Of a DNA stretch of 64,000 bases, positions 51,746 to 60,602 are shown one piece after another. This stretch comes from Pacificoceanicola sp048553275 (GTDB taxonomy: Bacteria; Pseudomonadota; Alphaproteobacteria; Rhodobacterales; Rhodobacteraceae): the NCBI RefSeq assembly GCF_048553275.1, contig NZ_JBLZMW010000017.1, positions 1-64,000 on the forward strand. Direction: 5' to 3'. A program made the position numbers and the translations under genes. Under the pieces are notes generated by a model. It was not told the origin of the DNA and did not search any database. It worked only from the letters and a program-made list of their open reading frames with translations. The stretch's first letter is position 1. Each line of letters begins with the position of its first letter.

Positions 51746-51764
51746 GTTGCGATAGTATATTATT
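51746..51764 (+). promoter_or_regulatory. Shared AT-rich motif upstream of 51803
   Basis: GTTGCGATAGTATATTATT. The core GATAGTATATTAT recurs in reverse orientation at 53782-53800 (GTTACGATAGTATATTATC on the minus strand). It is nearly palindromic and sits about 40 bases before the ATG, overlapping a likely promoter. Confidence 0.55.
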
Positions 51765-51802
51765 GTATGTATGCTGAACTCCTATCACGGAGGCTCCACA
51801 GC

Positions 51803-52498
51803 ATGCGCCATTTACTCAAGAAGCTCCTCCCCTCGGTCGCAGTCGCTTTGACCGTGACAGGTTCTTCGCTGCCAATACCCGCCCGCGCGCAGACATACCC
51901 GATCGATTGCGCGATCCTCTTGTGCCTGTCTGGCGGCTGGCCTGCTTCCGTCCCTTGCGCCCGAGCCCGCGCCGAATTTATCCGGCGGATTACACCTTGG
52001 CCGGTCGAACCACCGCTGCAAATCTGGCGCTGTCCCATGGGCGCCTCCTACGAGAACGATCGGTTACAAAACAACGCTGGCGGCATCTTTGAAGCCTTGT
52101 ACCGAACCGACAGCCGTCGACCGCTTCAATCCTTGCCAGTAGATAATCTCGTTCCCACCGACCTCGCCCTGCGGCTCGTTCAGGACCGCGCGGACATCGA
52201 TATCAGCGGGCCAGAGTTCAATTTCGTGCGGTCCATCCGCGTCTTCGATGTACGGTATGCACGACAGCACGAGTCCGGGCGCGATGGGGATTGTAACCGA
52301 AGCGCGACCGTGGTCCTCGGCACCTACGGGACCCAAGGCGATTTCTCATGGCAGCGATCTTCGATAACTGCCCTGCCCGAGGCCCATGTGGGACTTGAAC
52401 GTTGGGGCGAGCATTGCCCTGGCATTTATCACCGATCCGTCTTCGTCGATTGGCGTGACTATGACGGCAACTACGGGTTCGAGCAGGTGAACTACTGA
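51803..52498 (+). CDS. Hypothetical exported protein of the conjugation region
   Basis: 231 residues: signal peptide (MRHLLKKLLPSVAVALTVTGSSLPIPARA), Cys-containing start (YPIDCAILLCLSGGWPASVPC), later VRSIRVFDVRYARQHESGRDGDC. It resembles small exported proteins found beside roseobacter virB operons, but I cannot assign a family. GGAGG precedes ATG 51803. The four to five Cys suggest disulfides. Confidence 0.7.
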   Translation: MRHLLKKLLPSVAVALTVTGSSLPIPARAQTYPIDCAILLCLSGGWPASVPCARARAEFIRRITPWPVEPPLQIWRCPMGASYENDRLQNNAGGIFEALYRTDSRRPLQSLPVDNLVPTDLALRLVQDRADIDISGPEFNFVRSIRVFDVRYARQHESGRDGDCNRSATVVLGTYGTQGDFSWQRSSITALPEAHVGLERWGEHCPGIYHRSVFVDWRDYDGNYGFEQVNY

Positions 52499-52618
52499 CC
52501 TGCCGCTACGTAGATTTGTCATGGAAGACGGCTTCTTTGGCTTGCACGACCGCACCGCATACGCTTCGCGGTCCACATGCTGTTTGGCGTTTAGGCAAAC
52601 ACCGCGGGTTCGCTCTGT

Positions 52619-52846
52619 TCACCCGTCGTCGCTTCTTCCGATCCTCGTCAGCGCATCGAAGTCGATTTCTTGCTTCTGTTCGTCACTTATATCCGGCCGG
52701 GTTTCCGATACCGGCTGGGGCCCTTGGACGTCCCACATCACCGCATGTGAGCCTGTCCTCCAGCGATAAACCCAACCAACAACACTGCACCCATCGGTCC
52801 CGATCAGATTGGCGATCGCGACGCCCTCACCCTTATCTTCGTTCAC
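52619..52846 (-). CDS. Small hypothetical protein
   Basis: 75 residues from a GTG start: DGCSVVGWVYRWRTGSHAVMWDVQG and an acidic end. Composition looks like a real protein. An upstream open frame without a usable start ends TGA inside this GTG (GTGA overlap). No Shine-Dalgarno is convincing. The function is unknown. Confidence 0.5.
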   Translation of the reverse strand: MNEDKGEGVAIANLIGTDGCSVVGWVYRWRTGSHAVMWDVQGPQPVSETRPDISDEQKQEIDFDALTRIGRSDDG

Positions 52847-53015
52847 TGTTTACTGGCTTCCTGCACTGCGGCGCTGCGAATTGCGGCGTGGGGTTGCAGA
52901 GCGTTCACTACGACCGCGCGCCGGGCTTCTTTGATGTTGGCTAACTGGTCCTCGATGAGGAAATGATCATCAGACCGGGAAAGTGGGTTCCCGTGTTCTC
53001 AACAATTCATTGGCT

Positions 53016-53273
53016 TCAAATCCTGTGGTCGGGCTCCGTGGCGGCTTCAACGATCGCCAGAACCTCGAACGGGTCAAAGCCGATGGCGCGCGCCAAGACG
53101 ACCAGCTCGACAACGTCGACCCGGCGCTGGCCGCTCTCAAGGCGGGCAATAAGGGACTGGTGGCATCTGAGCCTGTCTGCCAGGTCTTTCTGACCAAGGC
53201 CCGCTTTGACACGGGCGTCGACCAACGCCTGACAGAGTGCCACTTGTCCCTTGCTTCTGATTGTCTTTGCCAC
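53016..53273 (-). CDS. XRE-family (Cro/CI) regulator
   Basis: 85 residues with one helix-turn-helix domain: ALVDARVKAGLGQKDLADRLRCHQSLIARLESGQRRVDVVELVVLARAIG. Single-domain regulators of this type often control conjugation genes or act as antitoxin-like repressors; no toxin partner is seen. Upstream lies an inverted repeat at 53317-53333, a probable operator. Confidence 0.85.
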   Translation of the reverse strand: MAKTIRSKGQVALCQALVDARVKAGLGQKDLADRLRCHQSLIARLESGQRRVDVVELVVLARAIGFDPFEVLAIVEAATEPDHRI

Positions 53274-53316
53274 GCGTCACATACCTTTTGTGACGTCGCT
53301 AGCGGATGAAATCTGT

Positions 53317-53333
53317 TATCTAAAAAGTAGATA
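53317..53333. promoter_or_regulatory. Inverted repeat upstream of the XRE gene
   Basis: TATCTA-AAAAG-TAGATA, a perfect 6-5-6 inverted repeat 44 bases before the XRE start. A candidate autoregulatory operator. Confidence 0.5.
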
Positions 53334-53397
53334 TATGAGGGTGTTATCGGCGTCTGGTTTCCATGGGCTGCAAGTCTGATGCTCCCGAGGTTGCCCA

Positions 53398-53718
53398 TCA
53401 ATCCCCTACCAATTGCAGGAACCGGCCATATTCCTCGCTGACTTCGCGCGCTTCCTCGAAGGCGCGGGCCCGTTCACCGTCGAGGCAACGGAAGTAGCTC
53501 TGGATATCCTGAATGTAATCTTCGAAGTCGCCGCGGATGATATCCGCATAGTCCCGCGCGGCCTGCGAATCGCTTGGCAGGAAAGGACGGGATGGCGCAA
53601 AGCAGGATTCCGCCAAAACCGGCCCAGGAACGCAGATCAGAAGGGCCATAGCTTGCAATGGGAGCAGGCATGTCAACCTTGGGTTTCTCAAACCTGTTAT
53701 CTCCTTGATCGCGGACAC
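53398..53718 (-). CDS. Small exported protein of the conjugation region
   Basis: 106 residues: signal peptide (LLPLQAMALLICVPGPVLAES), then two Cys (SCFAPSRPF and YFRCLDGERARAF) in a helical acidic domain, RDYADIIRGDFEDYIQDIQSYF. I have no named family; it has the look of proteins accompanying virB operons. It is divergent from the gene at 53848, sharing the motif at 53782. Confidence 0.7.
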   Translation of the reverse strand: MSAIKEITGLRNPRLTCLLPLQAMALLICVPGPVLAESCFAPSRPFLPSDSQAARDYADIIRGDFEDYIQDIQSYFRCLDGERARAFEEAREVSEEYGRFLQLVGD

Positions 53719-53781
53719 TGGCCGTGACTAGTGTTTGCGTAACCAAACTACAGCCAAAGCACGATATTACATCTTGCGGTT

Positions 53782-53800
53782 GATAATATACTATCGTAAC
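53782..53800 (-). promoter_or_regulatory. Shared AT-rich motif between 53718 and 53848
   Basis: Minus-strand reading GTTACGATAGTATATTATC matches the motif at 51746 in 17 of 19 positions. The core GATAGTATATTATC is close to palindromic. It lies in the divergent promoter region of the virB operon. Confidence 0.6.
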
Positions 53801-53847
53801 TCTGGGCTTCAAGTAGGAATGCCTGGGGTCGCGCCATTGGAGAAAGC

Positions 53848-54228
53848 GTGAGCCGGGCCATGAACTGGGACATCGAAGCACCAAATGTGGTTACGGAAGC
53901 CAGGTTCCGCGAGCTCGTGGAAAGCGGCTATAGCGCAGAAATCCTGTGCCAGGAGTCGGCACATAAGAAAGGCCCCAGCTATTACGGGGTCTGGATCATG
54001 CGCGTTGTCTCTGATGATGGGGTGGAAAAGCTCCTCGTCACCGCCCGCACACGGACGACCTACAACGATATCAAGATCCGCGAGTTCAAGACGATCTCCG
54101 GCGTGGTGTCTTTCTTCATTGGCCTTGGCTTTGCGCATGTCGACCTGCCGCTTGAGGCGGGCACAAGCCGCACGCATAAACTCGCCCCGTCAGACAAAGC
54201 CTCGTCAGACAAGGCCGCTGACAACTAA
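53848..54228 (+). CDS. Hypothetical protein heading the virB operon
   Basis: 126 residues from GTG 53848 with GGAG upstream (ATG at 53860 is an alternative). No signal peptide. Text such as SYYGVWIMRVVSDDGVEKLLVTART and a Lys/Ser tail; no known family. It is the first gene behind the motif at 53782 and overlaps the next gene, so it belongs to the transfer operon. Confidence 0.7.
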   Translation: MSRAMNWDIEAPNVVTEARFRELVESGYSAEILCQESAHKKGPSYYGVWIMRVVSDDGVEKLLVTARTRTTYNDIKIREFKTISGVVSFFIGLGFAHVDLPLEAGTSRTHKLAPSDKASSDKAADN

Positions 54229-54886
54229 CCTCGTCTGCCTCTGGCTGGTCGCAGCACCTGCCTCAGCGCAAATGGTCCTGGTCATGGAGAGCGACGGCTC
54301 CCTGATCCCGTCCCGCTCCCAAAGCAGCTTTGCTCGAAACTACTATGACGGGATTGGTCAGAGTTCGGCTTCCGATGGGATCGCGATCTTCGGCGAGGTA
54401 GAGGCCGAGCAAGAGGGCGTCCAAGTCGCGGCCCTTGCCCGCATGACTCCCCTGCCCCGCGCCGATGTTCTCTCCGGGATTCAGACCACGGCCTTGCGCT
54501 ATGCCGGCCATCCTGGCCTGCGTCGCGCGGGGCTTTCCGTGACGGATTGGCTGGCTCTCTATCGGGCCAATATCGAGGTTGAGAGCGCCTACCGGCAGGA
54601 TGCGATTTCAAGTGCAGGTGCCATTGGCCTTGGTCAATTGATGCCAGCGACGGCGCGTGATCTGGGCGTCGACCCGCGTGATCCGCTGCAGAACCTCGAC
54701 GGCTCCGCCCGCTACCTCGCGATAATGCTGGAGACGTTCGGCGATCCGCACCTGGCGCTGGCTGCCTACAACGCCGGACCCGATGCGGTCCGCCAGTATG
54801 GCGGCGTTCCCCCCTACCGAGAAACCCAGAACCACGTGGCCCGCGTCATGGCCGTCGCGGCCCGATTGGAAGGATCAAATTCATGA
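54137..54886 (+). CDS. virB1: VirB1-like lytic transglycosylase
   Basis: The mature part is an SLT-type transglycosylase: IEVESAYRQDAISSAGAIGLGQLMPATARDLGV (catalytic Glu in the first motif), YLAIMLETFGDPHLALAAYNAGP and PYRETQNHVARV. It opens the cell wall for the secretion channel. The start is unclear. The signal peptide TTNLVCLWLVAAPASAQ begins near 54220, and possible starts are ATG 54137, TTG 54152 or a CTG at 54218 next to the previous stop; ATG 54271 would lose the signal. It overlaps virB2 by ATGA. Confidence 0.85.
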   Translation: MSTCRLRRAQAARINSPRQTKPRQTRPLTTNLVCLWLVAAPASAQMVLVMESDGSLIPSRSQSSFARNYYDGIGQSSASDGIAIFGEVEAEQEGVQVAALARMTPLPRADVLSGIQTTALRYAGHPGLRRAGLSVTDWLALYRANIEVESAYRQDAISSAGAIGLGQLMPATARDLGVDPRDPLQNLDGSARYLAIMLETFGDPHLALAAYNAGPDAVRQYGGVPPYRETQNHVARVMAVAARLEGSNS

Positions 54887-55176
54887 AACAGATTTCAAAC
54901 CTCTTTGTCGCCTCGCTGGCGCTATTCCTGCTGATTGCCGAACCCGCCCTCGCCCAGAGCATTGATCTCTCCCCGATCCAGAGCCTGTTACAGGGCATCG
55001 TGGATGCGCTGACCGGCCCACTTGGCGTTGTCATCGCGACGCTTGCCGTTCTCGGCGTTTTCTTGAGCTGGTTCTTCAACATCATCGACCTGCGCCAAGC
55101 GCTTTGGGTCCTCGTGGGCATCGCCGGTGTCGCGGCTGCCCCCACCATCGTTGCCGCGGTCTTTGCCGGTGGCTGA
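54883..55176 (+). CDS. virB2: VirB2-type pilin
   Basis: 97 residues: signal peptide ending ALAQ and two hydrophobic segments (LGVVIATLAVLGVFLSWFF and ALWVLVGIAGVAAAPTIVAAVF), the TrbC/VirB2 pattern. It forms the conjugative pilus. It overlaps virB3. Confidence 0.9.
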   Translation: MKQISNLFVASLALFLLIAEPALAQSIDLSPIQSLLQGIVDALTGPLGVVIATLAVLGVFLSWFFNIIDLRQALWVLVGIAGVAAAPTIVAAVFAGG

Positions 55177-55447
55177 GCGCTCGCCTCTCTTTCTCGGCCT
55201 CGTGCGCCCGCCGAAGCTTCTGGGCCTGCCCATCATGTACGCGATGGTCTGGCTCTTTGGCTCGGTGCTCTTGTTCGTCTGGGTCCAGCACATCGCGGTG
55301 CTGGGCGTGGCCACCCTTCTCTATCCGGTGCTGTGGAAGGCCGCCGATTGGGACCCGCGTTTCATCGACGTGATGATGACGGCCCTGCAGGAGACACCGC
55401 CCACGCGCAACAGGTCCATCCATGGCGGGGACAGCTATGCCCCGTGA
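55169..55447 (+). CDS. virB3: VirB3 inner membrane protein
   Basis: 92 residues from GTG 55169, which overlaps the virB2 stop. The N-terminal AERSPLFLGLVRPPKLLGLP and two membrane segments fit VirB3/TrbD. It links pilin to VirB4. Confidence 0.9.
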   Translation: MAERSPLFLGLVRPPKLLGLPIMYAMVWLFGSVLLFVWVQHIAVLGVATLLYPVLWKAADWDPRFIDVMMTALQETPPTRNRSIHGGDSYAP

Positions 55448-57812
55448 TGACGCCCGTGATGCTGCGCTCGATGCCCGCACGATGACGCCGGACTGGTATG
55501 CGCGCGAGACCCGCCTCGCGCATATGCTGCCCTATGTGAGCCTCGTCGACGACCAGACCGTGCGGACCCGGGTGAACGAACTCTTCCGCTGCATCCGGCT
55601 CGAGGGGATCAACAGCTACACGACGGACGATGCCTATCTCGACAAGGTGACGGCGCTCTTTGCCCGCATCGTCGCGCAGCTCGGGCCGGAATTCAGCTAT
55701 TACGTCCACAAGGTCTCCAAGGCCATCAAACCTGATCTCGACCCGATCCGTGAGGACAGCTTCGCAGGCGAGGTTGACCGGCGCTGGCGCGCGAAACTCG
55801 AGACCAGCGGGCTCCGCGACAAAACACTGACGCTCACCGTCATTCACCGCCCGCCCCCGAAAAGCCTCCTGCCGTTCCTCAGCCGCAGCGCGCCGGACCG
55901 ACTGAAGGAGGAGACCCGCAAACGCCTGCAGCGCCTCGGTGAGGCCGTGAACGTCTTCCTGTCCGGCCTCGCAGAGCTCAAGCCGCGCATGCTCTCAGCC
56001 GGATCGGGAGAGTTGGTGGGATTCTTGGGCGCGCTGAACACGGGCACCGAGCTGCCGCTCTACCCGGCCAACACCTACGGCTTTTTGTCCTTCAACGTCG
56101 CCAATACCCGCGTAACGTTTCACGGAGACCATTTCGAGCTTTCCGAAGGCGTCGTGGGCCATCGCTACGGCAAGAGTTTCACCATCGGGGAATATGCTGA
56201 GGCCACCTCCTGCACCATGTTCGACATGCTGAACCTGCCGGTCGACATGATCGTGACGCACTCCTTCACGCCGATCAATTCGAACCTCATGGCGGGCCGC
56301 ATCAAGCGGCAAAAGCGCCAGATGCAGGCCAGCCAGGACGCGGCCCTCTCGCTCCTGGAAGCCCTCGACATCGCCGCCGATGATCTCGAGGCCAAGCGCC
56401 AAAGCTTCGGCGAGCATCACATGGTCGTGACGCTCTTTTGCGACACGCTCGAAGAACTGCAAACCCTCAGCGCCGAGATCATGAACGCCGCCGCAACCGA
56501 AGGCGTGAAGATGATCGGCGAGCGGGTCGCGGCCAAGGCGCATTACTTGAGCCAGCATCCCGGCAACCAGCCCAAGCGCGTCCGTGCCAGCGCCGTCACC
56601 AATCGCAACTTCGCGGATTTTGCGGCCTTTCACCGGACACAGCTCGGCAAACCCGCCGCGAAAACCCCATGGGGCCGGGTCGTCACCTATTTGCCCACGC
56701 CGGAGCAGAGCGCCTACCGGTTTTCCTATCACGAGCAAGGTTCGCCCGACAAAGAACCGACCAGCGGGCATACCCTGATCATGGGACGGCCCGGGTCGGG
56801 TAAATCGGTGTTGTCGGCCTTCCTGATGACCCAGGCCCGTCGCGCAGGCGCACGGATCTTCGTCTTCGATTACCGTAATGGTATGGAGATGGCGGTCCGC
56901 GCCAATGGCGGGCGTTACGCGTCCCTGAACGCCGGTCAGCCTACGGGTCTCAACCCGCTCTGGACCGAAACCGATGCACGCGGCACCGCCTGGCTCTCGG
57001 ACTGGCTCACCACGCTGCTCTACCGCGCCGACAAGCCCCTGACCCCGGCACAGACCAACCGCATCCAGGAAGTGGTGCGCCAGAACGCGCAGGCCTCCAA
57101 TCCGGCCCTGCGGAACTGGCGGGATTTCGCATCGCTTTTTGTGTCCACCGATGATGGCGGCGATCTGCACCAGCGCCTGTTTGAGTGGACCGAAGACGGC
57201 CGCTATGGGTGGATCTTCGGCCAGACGCTGGAAGATACGTTCTCGCTCGAAGGCGAAGTGGTCGGGTTCGATCTCACCGGCATTCTCGACAGCGAGGCCG
57301 AGAAAGAACGCATGGCGGTCCTATCCTATCTTTTCCGCCGGGTCGAGCGCGAGATCGAGGATCGTCGCCCCACAATCATCGTGATCGACGAGGCCTGGAA
57401 GGCGCTCGACAACGCATATTTCGCCGAACGGTTGTCGAACTGGCTCGTGACTGCGCGCAAGCAGAACACCGTCGCGGTGATGATGACGCAATACGCAAGC
57501 CAGCTCGAGCGCACCCGGACCGGCAAGACCATCGTCGAGGCCGTGCCGACGCAGATCCTGCTGCCCAATATCCGCGCGCAGCCTGCGGACTACGCCATGC
57601 TGAACCTCACGGAGAAGGAGCTCGACGTCCTTCTCAACACGGGCAGCAACAGCCGCTTGGCGCTCATCCGTGACGATCAGGGCTCGATCGTCGTCGATGC
57701 CGATCTGAGCGCGCTTGGACCCAATCTCACCATCCTTGGCGGCATGGAAAAGGGCGAAGCGCACGTTGGCGCCGATTATCGCACCCGCCCGGACTTCTGG
57801 AGGCTTTCATGA
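55437..57812 (+). CDS. virB4: VirB4 ATPase
   Basis: 791 residues. The N-terminal VirB4/CagE domain (TYGFLSFNVANTRVTFHGDHF) is followed by the ATPase domain with Walker A GRPGSGKS (about residue 455) and Walker B TIIVIDEAWKAL, then QYASQLERTRTGKTIVEAVPTQ. It energises pilus assembly and substrate transfer. I prefer ATG 55437 to 55422. It overlaps the next gene by ATGA. Confidence 0.95.
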   Translation: MPRDDARDAALDARTMTPDWYARETRLAHMLPYVSLVDDQTVRTRVNELFRCIRLEGINSYTTDDAYLDKVTALFARIVAQLGPEFSYYVHKVSKAIKPDLDPIREDSFAGEVDRRWRAKLETSGLRDKTLTLTVIHRPPPKSLLPFLSRSAPDRLKEETRKRLQRLGEAVNVFLSGLAELKPRMLSAGSGELVGFLGALNTGTELPLYPANTYGFLSFNVANTRVTFHGDHFELSEGVVGHRYGKSFTIGEYAEATSCTMFDMLNLPVDMIVTHSFTPINSNLMAGRIKRQKRQMQASQDAALSLLEALDIAADDLEAKRQSFGEHHMVVTLFCDTLEELQTLSAEIMNAAATEGVKMIGERVAAKAHYLSQHPGNQPKRVRASAVTNRNFADFAAFHRTQLGKPAAKTPWGRVVTYLPTPEQSAYRFSYHEQGSPDKEPTSGHTLIMGRPGSGKSVLSAFLMTQARRAGARIFVFDYRNGMEMAVRANGGRYASLNAGQPTGLNPLWTETDARGTAWLSDWLTTLLYRADKPLTPAQTNRIQEVVRQNAQASNPALRNWRDFASLFVSTDDGGDLHQRLFEWTEDGRYGWIFGQTLEDTFSLEGEVVGFDLTGILDSEAEKERMAVLSYLFRRVEREIEDRRPTIIVIDEAWKALDNAYFAERLSNWLVTARKQNTVAVMMTQYASQLERTRTGKTIVEAVPTQILLPNIRAQPADYAMLNLTEKELDVLLNTGSNSRLALIRDDQGSIVVDADLSALGPNLTILGGMEKGEAHVGADYRTRPDFWRLS

Positions 57813-57976
57813 TCCGTATTCTCTTGTCCCTGACAGCACTCGGCCTGCTCGCTTCCTGTGCGCAGTATCGCGAACCGCAGGCAAACTGCTTCACCTTCCT
57901 GGCCTCGACAGCCCCTGTCGCGCCTGATTGCACCTTCACGCCTCTAGATGCGCCGGAGGGCGACATTGAAGTCTAG
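57809..57976 (+). CDS. Small lipoprotein, possible VirB7 counterpart
   Basis: 55 residues: MIRILLSLTALGLLASCAQ gives a lipobox (LLASC), followed by a short mature part with two further Cys (QANCFTF, APDCTF). The size and the lipoprotein nature fit VirB7/TrbK-type proteins, which stabilise the outer-membrane core, although position between virB4 and the second transglycosylase is not the usual one. ATGA overlap upstream and overlap with the next start downstream support it. Confidence 0.75.
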   Translation: MIRILLSLTALGLLASCAQYREPQANCFTFLASTAPVAPDCTFTPLDAPEGDIEV

Positions 57977-59120
57977 CCTGCCTCATATCCTCGCGTTTTG
58001 CCTGCTGCCTGGTCTCGCCTTGTCTCAAGGTGTGCCGACCAATGACAGTGGGCTGACCTCGCGTGACATCGTCGAGACCGGTGATCGCGAGGCTGACTTG
58101 GCCGTTCAGGCCGACAAGCTCGCCGTGCGCGAACTCATCGCGGAGATCGAGCGCGAACAGCTGGCAACCCTGCAACGCATCCTCGATGCCCAGACCAGCT
58201 TCGGCGGTCAGGGCTTGCCGGCTATGGTCTCGGGGCTGGAAAGCGGCAGCGGGTATCCGGCCCGGTCAGTCGAGGCGGTCTATGGCAATGCCGACATCGA
58301 CCCCAATCCCGGCGGTGCGCAGATGTTCGGCGACGCCGCCGAGAACATCGAGCAGCTCATCATCCGCGTCGCCCAGGAAACCAGCGACTTTGCGGGTGTC
58401 GGCCGCGCTGGTCTCTCACCCGTCCAATGGCGCGCGTTGCTGCAAGCGCTCATCTGGCAGGAAAGCCGTTTCACCATTGGGGCACGGTCTCCCGTCGGCG
58501 CCTATGGCCTCACCCAGATCATGCCCGGCACCGCCAGCGATCTCGGCATCAACCCGGATTACTATGACAGCCCTTACCTGCAGGTGCATGGCGGCGCGCG
58601 CTATCTCGCGACCCAGCTCAACACATTCGATGGCAACATCATCAACGCGCTCGCGGCCTATAACGCCGGACCCGGCCGGGTGTTCGAGTATGGCGGCGTG
58701 CCGCCCTTTGCCGAAACCCAGCATTACGTTCAGGTCATTCCCGAACGCTACAATCTCTACCTGAGCCGTATCGGCGGGATCGAAGCGCTTGGCACGATCG
58801 ACCCCGCGCTTCTGGCCAATGCCAACCTCTCAATCACCGGGCACGGCGCGGCCTTCTATGGTAACAACTCACCCGCCGCGATCAGGCAAGCCGCCTTCCG
58901 TATTGCGGACATCGTCGAGCGGATTTCCGAGACGGAAGACGTGCAAGAAAGCATCGCGCTCAACACCTATGCCCGCGCCGAACTCGTGCGCCTCGTCGCT
59001 GCACGCATCCGGCTTCAGGCGGCCCGCACCCGAGTCCTCTCTGCCGAGGAGCTGGCCCAGGCCAGCGCCCGCATGGCCGAAGGCGCGTTCATGGATTTTA
59101 CGATCAGGGAGATTGAATGA
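57966..59120 (+). CDS. Second SLT-type lytic transglycosylase
   Basis: 384 residues from TTG 57966 (GGAGG 6 bases upstream; ATG 57948 is the alternative). Signal peptide (SSLPHILAFCLLPGLALS), a helical region, the SLT domain with ALIWQESRFTIGARSPVGAYGLTQIMPGTASDLGI and NALAAYNAGPGRVFEYGG, and a C-terminal helical extension of about 130 residues. It is a second wall-cleaving enzyme in the same operon, in addition to the VirB1-like one. Confidence 0.88.
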   Translation: MKSSLPHILAFCLLPGLALSQGVPTNDSGLTSRDIVETGDREADLAVQADKLAVRELIAEIEREQLATLQRILDAQTSFGGQGLPAMVSGLESGSGYPARSVEAVYGNADIDPNPGGAQMFGDAAENIEQLIIRVAQETSDFAGVGRAGLSPVQWRALLQALIWQESRFTIGARSPVGAYGLTQIMPGTASDLGINPDYYDSPYLQVHGGARYLATQLNTFDGNIINALAAYNAGPGRVFEYGGVPPFAETQHYVQVIPERYNLYLSRIGGIEALGTIDPALLANANLSITGHGAAFYGNNSPAAIRQAAFRIADIVERISETEDVQESIALNTYARAELVRLVAARIRLQAARTRVLSAEELAQASARMAEGAFMDFTIREIE

Positions 59121-59929
59121 TGGGACGGAAGTTTCTGAGAGCGGCCTTGGCCGCAACGCTTGGGATTGGCCTGCATCTGGGAGCCCTCTCCCCTGCCGCG
59201 GCGCAGGGCGTGCCCGTCGTCGACACCCAGAACATCGCGCAAAACATCCAGCAGCTCCGGCAGATGATCGAAGACGAGATCCTGCAAAACGAGCAGCTGA
59301 CGCAGCTCCGCGAACAGCTCGGCCTTCTCACGGATCAACTCGCGGAGCTGCAAAGAACCTATGAAGCGCTCACCCGACTTGCCGAGCTTCCAGAAATCAT
59401 CCGCACGGAAATGGAAGACGAGTTGAACGGACTGCTCGACCAGGAGTTCGGAGACATCCTCGCCACCATCGAGGCCATCAAGACGGGTGACTTCTCAGGT
59501 CTGTCGGGCTCCGGTGCAGGCGAGATCGAAACCCAGATGGACCGGGTGCTGGCCGATCTCGGCTTCGATGAAGACACGCTCTCGGAAATGGCCACCAGCG
59601 GCAATCCCGGGGCCAACCGTGTGGCCACGCAGGCAACAACCGGCGCACTCGTCTCAGCCGCCGCCCAGAACAGCTATGAAGATGCCGGCCAGTCGCTCGA
59701 GCGGGTAGACCGCCTTGTCGGGCTCATCGACGACATGGAAGAGCTCAAGCAAAGCATCGATCTCAACACGCGCGTGACCGCGGAGCTCGCCATTGCGCTG
59801 GTCGCCATGTGGCAACTCGAAGCCATCCAGACCGTAGGCGATGGCACAGGCGGCGTGATCGATGCCGCCACCATCGCCGAAGAGCAGCGCTTCATGGATT
59901 TCACGTTACCGGACCTCCGGGCCGAGTGA
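59117..59929 (+). CDS. virB5: VirB5/TrbJ-like pilus-associated protein
   Basis: 270 residues: signal peptide (AALAATLGIGLHLGALSPAAAQ), long coiled-coil-prone region (QNIQQLRQMIEDEILQNEQLTQLREQLGLLTDQLAELQRTYEALT), and a C-terminal helix pair. It fits VirB5/TrbJ minor pilin proteins. It ends in MDFTLPDL, an echo of MDFTIREI at the end of the preceding protein. ATGA overlap. Confidence 0.85.
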   Translation: MMGRKFLRAALAATLGIGLHLGALSPAAAQGVPVVDTQNIAQNIQQLRQMIEDEILQNEQLTQLREQLGLLTDQLAELQRTYEALTRLAELPEIIRTEMEDELNGLLDQEFGDILATIEAIKTGDFSGLSGSGAGEIETQMDRVLADLGFDEDTLSEMATSGNPGANRVATQATTGALVSAAAQNSYEDAGQSLERVDRLVGLIDDMEELKQSIDLNTRVTAELAIALVAMWQLEAIQTVGDGTGGVIDAATIAEEQRFMDFTLPDLRAE

Positions 59930-59946
59930 TCGCGAGGGCATGACGG

Positions 59947-60600
59947 GTGGCGACTGAACAAGAAATCATCGAGGAAGAACTGGTCTACGGTGCCTTGCGC
60001 CGCGAACGGCTCTGGCAACGCCTTGGTCTGGCAGGTCTTGTCTTCGGCATCATCGGCTGTCTGAGCGCAGCAGCAGTCGCGATCCTCGATGTCGATCCGC
60101 CCCCCGTCGTTGTCCCCTATGATCCCGCCACCGGCTTTGCACTCCCCGAAGCCTCGGTGGGCGCCTCCTCGGTGACCGCCAACCAGGCGATCATCGAGGC
60201 GGAGGTGTTCCGCTATGTGGCCGACCGGGAGGTCTATAACCAGCTCGACAACGATCTGCGCATCCGCAGCGTCCTGCGCCGCTCGGACGGAGCTGCCGAG
60301 AGCGGGCTGCGCCAGATCTGGAACAGCGCAAATGAAAACTATCCGCCGACCGTCTATGGCCCCAATGCTCGGCTCGACGTGGAAATCCTCAGCATCAACC
60401 GGATCGGAACCAACCGCGCGACGGTCCGCCTGCGCAAGCGCCTGACGTCCATTAACGGCACCCAGACCGGCCTCTTCACTGCGACGCTTCTCTTCGAGTT
60501 CCGCCCGGAGACCCGCCGCTCCATCGATGAGGTCTGGACCAATCCATTCGGCTTCACCGTCCTCGAATATTCCATCCGCTCCGACAGATTGGAGAACTGA
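59947..60600 (+). CDS. virB8: VirB8 inner membrane assembly factor
   Basis: 217 residues from GTG 59947: cytoplasmic start, one membrane segment (LGLAGLVFGIIGCLSAAAVAIL) and a periplasmic NTF2-like domain with DREVYNQLDNDLRIRSVL and RLRKRLTSINGTQTG. No virB6 separates it from virB5 (17 bases apart). Confidence 0.92.
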   Translation: MATEQEIIEEELVYGALRRERLWQRLGLAGLVFGIIGCLSAAAVAILDVDPPPVVVPYDPATGFALPEASVGASSVTANQAIIEAEVFRYVADREVYNQLDNDLRIRSVLRRSDGAAESGLRQIWNSANENYPPTVYGPNARLDVEILSINRIGTNRATVRLRKRLTSINGTQTGLFTATLLFEFRPETRRSIDEVWTNPFGFTVLEYSIRSDRLEN

Positions 60601-60602
60601 TC

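Noticed and set aside
52516..52944. 142-residue forward frame
   Set aside because: Arg/His/Ser-rich shadow opposite the more protein-like frame at 52619-52846.
55995..57170. 391-residue minus-strand frame
   Set aside because: Antisense to virB4 with intact Walker motifs; no support of its own.
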